Below, in pieces: positions 32,309-40,210 of a stretch of DNA of 64,000 nucleotides (its first letter is position 1; every line of letters starts with the position of its first letter). The translations under genes were made by a program, and so were the position numbers. A model generated the notes under the pieces. It ran no database searches, was not told where the DNA came from, and was given only the letters and a program-made list of their open reading frames with translations. The stretch comes from an uncultured Lachnospiraceae bacterium (GTDB taxonomy: Bacteria; Bacillota; Clostridia; Lachnospirales; Lachnospiraceae), in contig CAJUAA010000013.1 of the NCBI GenBank assembly GCA_910584205.1, positions 1 through 64,000 on the forward strand, written 5' to 3'.

Positions 32309-33307
32309 TCAATCTTTCGGTGATTCCTGTACCGTTCCCTTCAGGGAAACCATACGTATCTCTACCCGATACGCCTTTTTCTCCCCTGGTTTCAGGAATT
32401 TCAGCATCCCGGTCCTGCGCATGACGTCCCGGCCGTCCGGATAGCAGTTTCCGCATTCCAGCCCGAGCACATAATCCCGGACTCCCATCATCTTCCATTC
32501 CACAAACCCGTCCAGCTCTCCGGCATCAAAACGGATCTCCAGCCCCAGTCCCAGTTTGGGCTGGCAGATGGACGCATATCCGTCCCGGCCGGAAAACCGG
32601 TGATAATAACACCGCTCCTGATACCCCGCCGTGGGCTTCTCCATCTGCATCCAGTTTGCAAGGTCCGCCGCCGCATGATCGTCCCGCGGACGGACCTCCG
32701 CAGACGGAATGTTCACGATACTGTCTTCATCCAACAAGGGATATCCCATGTTCATATGGTAGAGGACCTCCAGCGGTTCCGTCCGGTCTCCTGTATTCTC
32801 AATGACATCGCAGATCGTAAAGGCATTCTCCATCGTAGAAACCCGCACTTCCCGCTCCATCCGGAGTTTCCGGCCGAAGATCGTTTCATCTTTGACCGTT
32901 GTATGCACCACGAGCATTCCTTCTTCTTCTGTCCAGTACGCCTGTTCGCAGGGCAGGTTGGCAATGGAGCCGTGAAGAGGCAGCTCCTCTCCCTCATCCA
33001 CGCACGGGCTGCCCACCGCCTGCAGCCCGCAGGTGGTCAGAAATCCGGCGGTAAACGACTGCAGCCAGTTGCTGCCGACGCTGTCATAATACGCCGGGGC
33101 CACATAGCCGCAGGGCGACAGATAGCTCATATTGATCCCCCGAAACCGCAGTCTTGTAATATCCCCCGCCCGGTCAGGAGAGACCGTAAGCTCCAGCCCT
33201 CTTCCATTGCTGATCTCATACAGGCGCATCCCGTCGCCCTTTCCTCCCACCAGCCGGTGTTCCTCGACTCCGTACAGCTGGGAATCGTGTCCAATATACG
33301 GATTCAT
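32309..33307 (-). CDS. DUF4432-family aldose-1-epimerase-like protein
   Basis: The start is set at MNPYIGHDSQL (ATG at 33307) because the gaggagg site then lies seven bases away; the ATG two codons earlier would be one base from it. The product is 332 aa. A galactose-mutarotase-like beta-sandwich is indicated by RGLELTVSPDRAGDITRLRFRG (first part), SYLSPCGYVAPAYYDSVG and YHMNMGYPLLDEDS. The family lacks a proven activity but is usually found with sugar catabolic genes. It is the last gene of the aldolase-isomerase-kinase operon and likely handles the same sugar's anomers. Confidence 0.85.
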   Translation of the reverse strand: MNPYIGHDSQLYGVEEHRLVGGKGDGMRLYEISNGRGLELTVSPDRAGDITRLRFRGINMSYLSPCGYVAPAYYDSVGSNWLQSFTAGFLTTCGLQAVGSPCVDEGEELPLHGSIANLPCEQAYWTEEEGMLVVHTTVKDETIFGRKLRMEREVRVSTMENAFTICDVIENTGDRTEPLEVLYHMNMGYPLLDEDSIVNIPSAEVRPRDDHAAADLANWMQMEKPTAGYQERCYYHRFSGRDGYASICQPKLGLGLEIRFDAGELDGFVEWKMMGVRDYVLGLECGNCYPDGRDVMRRTGMLKFLKPGEKKAYRVEIRMVSLKGTVQESPKD

Positions 33308-33337
33308 AACCATACCTCCTCTTTGTCTCTGTTCCGC

Positions 33338-34837
33338 TCACACAAGCGGCCGCACCGCTTCGTATATCCTGCGGTAGCGCTCGTATACCTGCATATAGCG
33401 TTCATGCATGTCCGGGCGGGGCATGTACGTTACGGTCTCCTCCACCATATACTCCGCCGCCTCTTTCAGATCCCGAAACGCTCCGATGGCAACCCCTGTA
33501 AGCATGGCGCTGCCAACCGTCCCCGCGTCCGCGGTCTCCAGAGCCGTGATGGGAAGGTTCAGCACATCCGCTTTCATCTGCATCCAGACGGCGGAACGGG
33601 CGCCTCCTCCTGTAGCGTTCAGCTTTTCGAAATGGACGCCGGATCCTGCAAGCGCCCGATAATTCAGATACATCTCATATGCGACCCCTTCCATGCATCC
33701 CCGGTAGATATCCGCCGCCGTGGATTCCGTGGTAAGCCCCAGGATCACGCCTCTGGAACCGGTATCCATGTAGGGAGTCGCCGCTCCTGCAAAATGAGGC
33801 AGCACCAGAAGATCCCCCGGGCCGTCCGCCCTCTGTTCCAGATAGGTCTTCTCCAGCAGCTCATGGACCGGTATTCCCTGCTTTCCTGCCTGCTCCTGTT
33901 CCCCCTTTGCAAGCTTTTCCACACACCACTGGATCAGTGCACCGCCCGTATAGGAAAAGGCATATGCCACATAGGTTCCCGGCACCACATACGGCACCAC
34001 GGAAAAATATCCTTCGTACATCCGGTCAATATCCGGCATCTCATCATAGATGGGCGTCAGACATTCCACGGTCCCCGCACCGTCCACCGCCACGCTTCCG
34101 TCAAAGGCTCCCGCTCCCACGGCCGCCGCCACCTGGTCATGGCTGACCGTGACAATCTGCGTCCCGGCGGACAGCCCTGTCCGTTCCACCGCTTCCGGAA
34201 GGATGGTCCCTGCGGCGCTTCCCGTGGGAACGCATGCAGAGAACAGGTCCCGGTCGATCCCAGCCGCTTCCAGCACCCGGCCGCTCCAGTCCAGTGCATG
34301 GATGTCAAACGCCATGGTCCTGGCAGCCAAAGAATAGTCGATCTGCGCTTTCTTCGTCAGATGGAACACCACATAGTCCTCCATCAGAAATATATGTCCT
34401 GCCTCATGATAAATATCCGGCCGATGCTTTTTCATCCACATCAGCTTGCAGATACTGTACATCTCATGGGGCCGAAGGCCGGTGATCCGTGCAATCTCTT
34501 TCGCTCCCAGCCGCTCCGTAAGCTCCTGACACTCCTCGCTTCCTCTGGGGTCCGTATACAGCATGGCAGGATGCAGCGGATTTCCTTCTTCATCCGTCAG
34601 GACAAAGGTCTCTCCAAAACTGGTGACGCCAAGCCCCCCGATATCCGGATATACGGCCGTCATCTCCCGGAGAACCGCACAGACTCCTTCCATCAATACG
34701 GAAATATCGATCTCGTGGCTTCCCACCGCCCGCCGCACCGGATAATCGCGGTATGCCTTCCCCAGATAGTTTCCCTGTTCGTCGAACACCGTGCATTTGC
34801 AGCCGGTGGTCCCAATATCAAGCCCGGCTATTTTCAT
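33338..34837 (-). CDS. FGGY-family carbohydrate kinase
   Basis: I start at MKIAGLDIGTTGCKCTVFDEQG (ATG at 34837, ggagggatcggg site), giving 499 aa. The FGGY architecture is seen as DIGTTGCKCTVFD (ATP phosphate loop 1), FGETFVLTDEEGNPLHPA, SHDQVAAAVGAGAFDGS, and GGGARSAVWMQMKADVLNLP in the C-terminal domain. It would phosphorylate the ketose made by the isomerase gene upstream. By similarity it is closest to xylulose/fuculose-type kinases; the exact sugar is open. Confidence 0.9.
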   Translation of the reverse strand: MKIAGLDIGTTGCKCTVFDEQGNYLGKAYRDYPVRRAVGSHEIDISVLMEGVCAVLREMTAVYPDIGGLGVTSFGETFVLTDEEGNPLHPAMLYTDPRGSEECQELTERLGAKEIARITGLRPHEMYSICKLMWMKKHRPDIYHEAGHIFLMEDYVVFHLTKKAQIDYSLAARTMAFDIHALDWSGRVLEAAGIDRDLFSACVPTGSAAGTILPEAVERTGLSAGTQIVTVSHDQVAAAVGAGAFDGSVAVDGAGTVECLTPIYDEMPDIDRMYEGYFSVVPYVVPGTYVAYAFSYTGGALIQWCVEKLAKGEQEQAGKQGIPVHELLEKTYLEQRADGPGDLLVLPHFAGAATPYMDTGSRGVILGLTTESTAADIYRGCMEGVAYEMYLNYRALAGSGVHFEKLNATGGGARSAVWMQMKADVLNLPITALETADAGTVGSAMLTGVAIGAFRDLKEAAEYMVEETVTYMPRPDMHERYMQVYERYRRIYEAVRPLV

Positions 34838-34875
34838 CCCGATCCCTCCAAATCTTCTTCCTGACAGCCCCGGAG

Positions 34876-34925
34876 CGTGTCTGCGTTCCCGGCATGCAGA
34901 TGCCGGGAATGCATCTGCAAACACG
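34876..34925 (-). promoter_or_regulatory. Intercistronic hairpin between isomerase and kinase genes
   Basis: The 50-base stretch folds on itself: gcgttcccggcat (34883-34895) with atgccgggaatgc (34900-34912), extended by cgtgt (34876-34880) with acacg (34921-34925). There is no T tract. It lies three bases after the isomerase stop and about 25 bases before the kinase ribosome site. It is likely an RNA processing or stability element that sets the ratio of the two products. Confidence 0.6.
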
Positions 34926-34927
34926 TT

Positions 34928-36334
34928 CTAACCATCAATATCCACCCAGTCATATCCCAGATAGACCGTAAACGCCTCTTTCAGAATCTCTTTCATGTGG
35001 CCAGCTCCCACAGAGGTATGGTGCTTGAATCCGCCTCTGGCAAGCCGGATCATCTTGTCCTGCATATCCGGAATCTTGCAGACGCCTCCGCAGCCGAAGA
35101 ACGCATCCTCGATGGGATCGTCCGTAAATTCCGCCTCGCTGGCATAGACGACGATCTTCCCGTCCTTCGTCTGGCAGTTGGAGAGCGTCACCTTTCCCGG
35201 CCGGATCCGCCCCTCATTGGTCCCGCATCCGGAACCCGGATCTGTCTTGTCGAACATTTTATGGCTGGTGACCCTTCCCCGATCGGTCATGAGGCTTTTA
35301 GGAACCGGCCCGCAGTGGAACAGGATCACCTTGTTCTCGTCCTCCCCGTAATTGTTGTTCCAGTCCAGCACAGTCGTGGGCGTCTCGCCGGCAAGCGCCA
35401 TGGCGCGCATGGTGACGGCAGAACACATGTCGATCTCACAGGACGCGGCAATGCCCCGGTCATTTAACTCGGACAGCAGCACGCAGGGACACACCCGGAG
35501 GATCTCCTCCATCTCATTCCAGCAGCGCAGGGCAATGGCGTCCAGATGATAGGTGCGGATATACTCGTCGATCACTACCGAGATTTTTGCCAGCGTCCGT
35601 TTTTTGTCCTCCGGCACGCCGGAAAAATCCGAGTAGGCTTCCAGATCCGCCTCTTTCTTCCTCACCGTTTCATCGTCATCCGCCAGCTTCCCCACCTTGA
35701 ACACCAGTTCGGACAGGTCGAAGGATTCCACATTGATCCCATATTTCTGCATGGTGATTTCATCAAAACGGACGGTTTTAAACGCCGTCGTTCTGGCTCC
35801 GATGCAGCCGATATTGCAGCGCTTCATCCCGTTTACCACCCGACAGACGGCGGCAAAATCTTTAAGATTCTGCGCAAACGCCTCCGATAAAGGATGCACC
35901 ACATGGGGTTTCATCACCGTAAAGGGCACCTGATATTGAGTAAATACATCCGTCACGGAGAATTTTCCGCAGAACGCATCCCGCCTGTGGGCAAAATCCA
36001 TCTTTCCGATCTCGTCCGGATACGCCTGCATGAGGATCGGCACGCCCGCATCCTGCAGGGCGGTGATGGCGCCGTTCTCATCCGCGAAGATCGGCATGGA
36101 AAAGATCACGCCGTCGTACTGCCCTTCATGTTCCTTCAGCCATTTTGCATACAGAAGCCCCTCGTCCCGCGTCTCGATCCCGCCGAACCGGGTAAGCTCC
36201 GCGTCCATGGCAATATAGTCATAGCCCGCATCCGTCACCGCTTTGGTCATATCCTCTCTGGCGCCGTAGATCAGTTCTCCCGGCATAAACCCCCGGTTGC
36301 AGAACGCCAGCGCAAATGTCATCTTTCTTCCCAT
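34928..36334 (-). CDS. L-fucose/L-arabinose isomerase-family sugar isomerase
   Basis: The protein is 468 aa. The FucI/AraA fold is indicated by the block around residues 270-310 (AIALRCWNEMEEI, CVLLSELNDRGIAASCEID) with the two metal-binding acidic residues (E in NEMEE and D/E in SCEIDMCSAVT). HCGPVPKSLMT follows, then GGFKHHTSVGAGHM near the end with the catalytic histidine region. It converts an aldose to a ketose with Mn2+. The family also includes members acting on D-arabinose or unknown sugars, and nothing here fixes the substrate. Confidence 0.85.
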   Translation of the reverse strand: MGRKMTFALAFCNRGFMPGELIYGAREDMTKAVTDAGYDYIAMDAELTRFGGIETRDEGLLYAKWLKEHEGQYDGVIFSMPIFADENGAITALQDAGVPILMQAYPDEIGKMDFAHRRDAFCGKFSVTDVFTQYQVPFTVMKPHVVHPLSEAFAQNLKDFAAVCRVVNGMKRCNIGCIGARTTAFKTVRFDEITMQKYGINVESFDLSELVFKVGKLADDDETVRKKEADLEAYSDFSGVPEDKKRTLAKISVVIDEYIRTYHLDAIALRCWNEMEEILRVCPCVLLSELNDRGIAASCEIDMCSAVTMRAMALAGETPTTVLDWNNNYGEDENKVILFHCGPVPKSLMTDRGRVTSHKMFDKTDPGSGCGTNEGRIRPGKVTLSNCQTKDGKIVVYASEAEFTDDPIEDAFFGCGGVCKIPDMQDKMIRLARGGFKHHTSVGAGHMKEILKEAFTVYLGYDWVDIDG

Positions 36335-36420
36335 GGTAAAATACTCCCTTCTTTTTTCCGTTGTCGTAGAAACGGCATTCCATTTTTCCGTTTATCAATT
36401 CTGGATCATATGGAGAACCG

Positions 36421-37290
36421 TCAGCACATGGCGAACTGGCGCATGGCCTCTTTTACATTCTCCTTCATGGCCCGTACCGCCGCCAGGGACAGGGAGGAAA
36501 AGAAGACCGGCTCCCCTTCTTTCAGGCCCTTCAGGCACGCCAGCGCCCCGCTGCCGCCGGCTTTATCCATATAGGTAAAATAATTCACCTTCCGCACGCC
36601 CGCTTCGATGGCCTTCTGGAAATCCTCTCTGCTGACGCCGGAACCGCCGTGCATGACCACCGGAATATTCCCGGTGCGTCTGCGCACCCCGCGCACCACG
36701 TCAAAATCCAGCTTCGGCTCTGTAAGGTAGATGCCGTGGGTAGTGCCAAAAGAACAGGCGAGGGCGTCGATTCCCGTCTCTTTTACAAAGTCTGCCGCAA
36801 GCTCCGGGTCTGTATAGATCTTTGTCTCATCCTCCGCGCCGGAACCGTCTCCCGCCCCGGACTCCCTTCTGCCCATGGAACCCAGCTCCGCCTCCACAGA
36901 AGCGCCCGTCCGGGCCGCCATCTCCACCGCTTTCTTCGTGTTCGCCAGATTTTCCTCATAGGGAAGCACCGACCCGTCGTACATGATCGAAGTGAAGCCC
37001 AGCTCCAGCGCCTGCTTAAGGTACGTGAGCGTCTCCCCATGGTCCAGATGGACGCACACCGGAACGGATGCCTTTTTTGCCGCTTCCACCATAACCGGCC
37101 CGATCACGGAAAGCGAAAGCCATGGCTCATGGCACTGGGCAAACTGGACGATGACCGGAAGTTCCAGTTCATCCGCCGCCTCCAGCACCGCCTGCAGGCT
37201 TTCCAGATTGGGCGTATTGAAGGAACCGACGGCAATCTTCCGTTCTTCGGCAATCTTCATGATTTCCTTTAATGTGACTAACAACTGCAT
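36421..37290 (-). CDS. Class II (zinc) fructose-bisphosphate-type aldolase
   Basis: I use the ATG at 37290; a GTG two codons earlier is also in frame. The result is 289 aa. VCVHLDHGET (about 79-88) holds the zinc histidines, VEAELGSMG the conserved glutamate, FGTTHGIY the next histidine, and VVMHGGSGVSREDF the phosphate loop. KVNYFTYMD follows as in the KbaY/GatY/FBA family. It would cleave the phosphorylated ketose (isomerase then kinase) to dihydroxyacetone phosphate plus an aldehyde. It is the first gene of the four-gene minus-strand operon. Confidence 0.9.
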   Translation of the reverse strand: MQLLVTLKEIMKIAEERKIAVGSFNTPNLESLQAVLEAADELELPVIVQFAQCHEPWLSLSVIGPVMVEAAKKASVPVCVHLDHGETLTYLKQALELGFTSIMYDGSVLPYEENLANTKKAVEMAARTGASVEAELGSMGRRESGAGDGSGAEDETKIYTDPELAADFVKETGIDALACSFGTTHGIYLTEPKLDFDVVRGVRRRTGNIPVVMHGGSGVSREDFQKAIEAGVRKVNYFTYMDKAGGSGALACLKGLKEGEPVFFSSLSLAAVRAMKENVKEAMRQFAMC

Positions 37291-37394
37291 CTCCACCTTT
37301 CTGTTCGTACTCTGCAGGCTCTGAAACCTGCAGGAAACTGCTTTTATTTTACCTGGAAAAAGCGGAAATTTATATAGAGGTTTGTTCCTTTTCC

Positions 37395-37423
37395 TTTGAA
37401 TTTGTTCGCAGATGTGCTAGAAT
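37395..37423 (+). promoter_or_regulatory. Predicted promoter of the PocR-AraC regulator gene
   Basis: TTTGAA (37395-37400) and TAGAAT (37418-37423) are separated by 17 bases, with about 45 nt to the GTG start. The divergent operon promoter must lie in 37300-37390, but I see no strong pair there, so it is probably activator-dependent. Confidence 0.5.
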
Positions 37424-37468
37424 TTTAAAGTAGAATAAGAAATTTTATGCGAAAGAGAGGACGACCCT

Positions 37469-38323
37469 GTGATCTCCAGCTTTGACCTGTCCAAACTGAA
37501 GCTTTTACTGAAAGATTTTCATCACATGACCCGGATCCGCATCACCGTATTTGACGATTCCTTCCATGAACTTGCCGCGTATCCGGAACTACCCGCGCCC
37601 TTCTGCCAGATCATCCGCTCGGACCCGGAGGCCGCCGCCTGCTGCCACCGCTGCGACAAACGGGCGTGCGAGACCGCCGCAAAGCGCAGGACCCTCTATA
37701 CCTACCGCTGCCATGCCGGGCTCACCGAAAGCATCACCCCGATCATCATCGGAAACATTCCCATCGGATACCTGCTGTTCGGACAGGTTTTTTCTTATCC
37801 CTCCTATGAAGAGGGGTGGCGGCAGATTCAGGATCTGTGCCGGGGCTACCGGATTAACTTTGACGCACTGAACGCCGCCTGCCGGAAGCAGCCGGCCGTC
37901 ACGGCAGACTACATCTCCTCCGCTTCCCATATCATGCAGGCCGTCGCTTCTTTTCTGTGCATGGAACGGATGGTGACGCTGCGCCGCCAGGAGCTCCCGG
38001 TGCAGATCGACGAATATATCCAGATGCATTTTACGGAGAAACTGGACGCTGCATCGCTGGCCGGGCAGTTCGGCATCGGCAGAACGCAGCTCTACAAGAT
38101 CGCAAAGCAGAATTACGGCGTGGGGATCGCAGAGCATATCCGGAATCTCCGCATGGAAAAAGCCCGGAAGCTGCTGGCAGAGCAGTCTGGGCTTACGCTC
38201 GTACAGATCGCGTCCGAATGCGGATTTGACGATTACAACTATTTCATTACGGTCTTTAAGCGGGTTGTGGGCATGCCCCCGAAGGCTTACGCCCGTTCCA
38301 TGGGCCGCCCGGAAGAGAAATGA
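37469..38323 (+). CDS. PocR-domain AraC-family transcriptional regulator
   Basis: The protein is 284 aa; the GTG start is set by gagaggac upstream. Residues 5-170 form a PocR sensory domain, with the conserved cysteines CCHRCDKRACE near 60-70 and YRCHAGLTE near 81-89. Residues 185-284 hold the AraC double helix-turn-helix: DAASLAGQFGIGRTQLYKIAKQN and LVQIASECGFDDYNYFITVFKRVVG (given in part). PocR domains bind small hydrophilic ligands, such as propanediol or aromatic compounds, through a possible Fe-S or Zn site. Its divergent position makes it the likely regulator of the aldolase-isomerase-kinase operon. Confidence 0.88.
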   Translation: MISSFDLSKLKLLLKDFHHMTRIRITVFDDSFHELAAYPELPAPFCQIIRSDPEAAACCHRCDKRACETAAKRRTLYTYRCHAGLTESITPIIIGNIPIGYLLFGQVFSYPSYEEGWRQIQDLCRGYRINFDALNAACRKQPAVTADYISSASHIMQAVASFLCMERMVTLRRQELPVQIDEYIQMHFTEKLDAASLAGQFGIGRTQLYKIAKQNYGVGIAEHIRNLRMEKARKLLAEQSGLTLVQIASECGFDDYNYFITVFKRVVGMPPKAYARSMGRPEEK

Positions 38324-38335
38324 CCGCCGTCTCTC

Positions 38336-40081
38336 TTACCCCTCTGCACCCTGGCACCGTTCCACCGCAGCCCTGCACCGGTTTCTGAAACATGCGATCC
38401 CGTACTGCAGAACGCTTTCCATCCCCTCTTCATAGAGCTTCTCCGTATATCCTTTCGTACGGATCTGCTCCAGCGCATTTTGGCATTCTGCCTCCAGCTC
38501 TCCCTGCTGCGCGTATTTTACCTCGATCACGATTCCGGTATTCTCTTCGTCAATCCGAATCTGGATATCGCTGTATCCGTCGCCGGACTGCCGGTCGGAC
38601 CTTACGTACCAGCCGTCTTTGAATCCGAGGATTCCAAGTAAAATTCCATGATAAAAATTTTCCTTCGTATCCTTTCTTACAAACGTATCCCGGATACTGA
38701 CGGTCCTGCCCAGATAAGCGGAAAACTGCCGCTCCACACCGTCCGCGTCTCCGTTTTTCAGCGCTTCACAGAATGCCTGCAGCGCCTCCCCATCCCTTTT
38801 TACGTCCTCTTTAAACATGGTCATGATCTGTCTGGTGTAAATCTGCCGAATCTCCCGGTTGGGAATGGCCAGATGATAAAGGTCTCCCTCTACCTTTCCC
38901 CGCTGTGTCAGATATCCCGTGACAAAAAGCACGCTCCACAGATGGTCAATGGAATCGTACAGCCGGTTATAGGTCAGTTCCTGATGGATCTCCTTGACTA
39001 CCGTTTCCCCGGCGATCAGATTTTCCAGCTCTCCTTTGGTCATGCCTTTTCCCGTCTTCTCGATAAAACGCCGGATCACTTCGTTTCCGCTGGTATTCGA
39101 CCAGAAATTTTCCGGATCGGCATCTGGATCCGCACGAAGCTTACTGCAATAGCAGATCACATCCCATGGACAGTAAACCCTCTGGTCACCAAAACAGTAT
39201 CCGTCATACCATTCTTTTACCGTATCATACCTGTCCAGGAGGCCGTAATATTCCAAAAGCGCCCGTACCTCTTCATCCGTAAAACCAAACTTCTCTGCAA
39301 AACGCGCATCTGTAATCGGAAAAATCTTCAGATTATTCAGCCCGGTAAAGATACTCTCCTTTGCCACCCGCAGACACCCGGTCATTACTGCGAACTGAAG
39401 GCTTCCATTTGTTTTTACAGCCTGTTCAAACATGTTGCGGATCACCATGACCATCTGCTCATAATATCCGTTTTCACTGGCCTTCGCCAGCGGCACATCA
39501 TACTCGTCGATCAAGATGATGACTTTTTTTCCGTAATGCTTTTCCAGCAGAAACGACAGCGTCTTAAGGCTCCCGGTCAGCGCGGCGTCTGACATAACAA
39601 AGCCCGTCCGTCCGGTCCGGTCAATGGTTACCAGCTGCTCATACTGCTGCTTCTCCCTGTCCGTCAGACAGTCGCTTTCCAGAAGATACTGAAAGCGCAA
39701 GGCCTCCATTCCGATTACCGAGCACAGAAGCTCTCTCGCCATGGCATAATCGCTTCCGTTCACGCTCTTCAGCGATACGGACACCACCGGAAACTTTCCC
39801 ATATAAGTTTCACACAGTTCTGTTTCCTCCGCAATCTCCATGCCCTCAAACAGTTCTTTTCTATGGTTGTTTCCAACCTCAAAAAAGGTCTTCAGCATAT
39901 CCATATTCAGAGATTTTCCAAAACGTCTGGGACGGGTAAACAAATTGACCTTTCCCCAGTTCTCCAGAAGTTCCCGGATCATCCCCGTCTTATCCACATA
40001 GTAAAAGCCCTCTGTCCGGATCTCTTCAAAGCTCTCAATCCCTATGGGCAGCTTCTTTTTTCCGGCGCTCCTTCTCTTCAT
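38336..40081 (-). CDS. AAA-ATPase-like / PD-(D/E)XK nuclease-domain protein
   Basis: I start at MKRRSAGKKKLPIGI (ATG at 40081; weak site), giving 581 aa. IGIESFEEIRTEGFYYVDKTG and LFTRPRRFGKSLNMDML (a degenerate Walker A) open the PF09820-type AAA domain. KVIILIDEYDVPLAKA is the Walker B. The C-terminal 120 residues carry SDIQIRIDEENTGIVIEVKYA, a PD-(D/E)XK-like nuclease core (D, E, K present). These proteins occur in many copies in gut Bacteroidetes and Clostridia; the role is unknown, with defence or selfish-element functions suspected. It lies tail to tail with the regulator gene. Confidence 0.85.
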   Translation of the reverse strand: MKRRSAGKKKLPIGIESFEEIRTEGFYYVDKTGMIRELLENWGKVNLFTRPRRFGKSLNMDMLKTFFEVGNNHRKELFEGMEIAEETELCETYMGKFPVVSVSLKSVNGSDYAMARELLCSVIGMEALRFQYLLESDCLTDREKQQYEQLVTIDRTGRTGFVMSDAALTGSLKTLSFLLEKHYGKKVIILIDEYDVPLAKASENGYYEQMVMVIRNMFEQAVKTNGSLQFAVMTGCLRVAKESIFTGLNNLKIFPITDARFAEKFGFTDEEVRALLEYYGLLDRYDTVKEWYDGYCFGDQRVYCPWDVICYCSKLRADPDADPENFWSNTSGNEVIRRFIEKTGKGMTKGELENLIAGETVVKEIHQELTYNRLYDSIDHLWSVLFVTGYLTQRGKVEGDLYHLAIPNREIRQIYTRQIMTMFKEDVKRDGEALQAFCEALKNGDADGVERQFSAYLGRTVSIRDTFVRKDTKENFYHGILLGILGFKDGWYVRSDRQSGDGYSDIQIRIDEENTGIVIEVKYAQQGELEAECQNALEQIRTKGYTEKLYEEGMESVLQYGIACFRNRCRAAVERCQGAEG

Positions 40082-40159
40082 ACGGCGTCCACTTTCTGCT
40101 TCCTTATGGCTTATTCTCAGTATACCCCAAACGCCGCCGGGAATCAAATTGAAAAGTAA

Positions 40160-40201
40160 CATAAAATCGGAGCAGATCACCTCTTTGGAATCTGCTCCGA
40201 T
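40160..40201 (-). terminator. Terminator after the PTS operon
   Basis: The arms atcggagcagat (40166-40177) and atctgctccgat (40190-40201) form a perfect 12-bp stem. On the minus strand it is followed by tttat. It begins 10 bases after the PTS stop. Confidence 0.75.
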
Positions 40202-40210
40202 CTATGTACT

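Noticed and set aside
32600..34864. 754-codon open frame on the plus strand
   Set aside because: Antisense shadow of the DUF4432 and FGGY kinase genes, rich in H, R and P as expected for such shadows.
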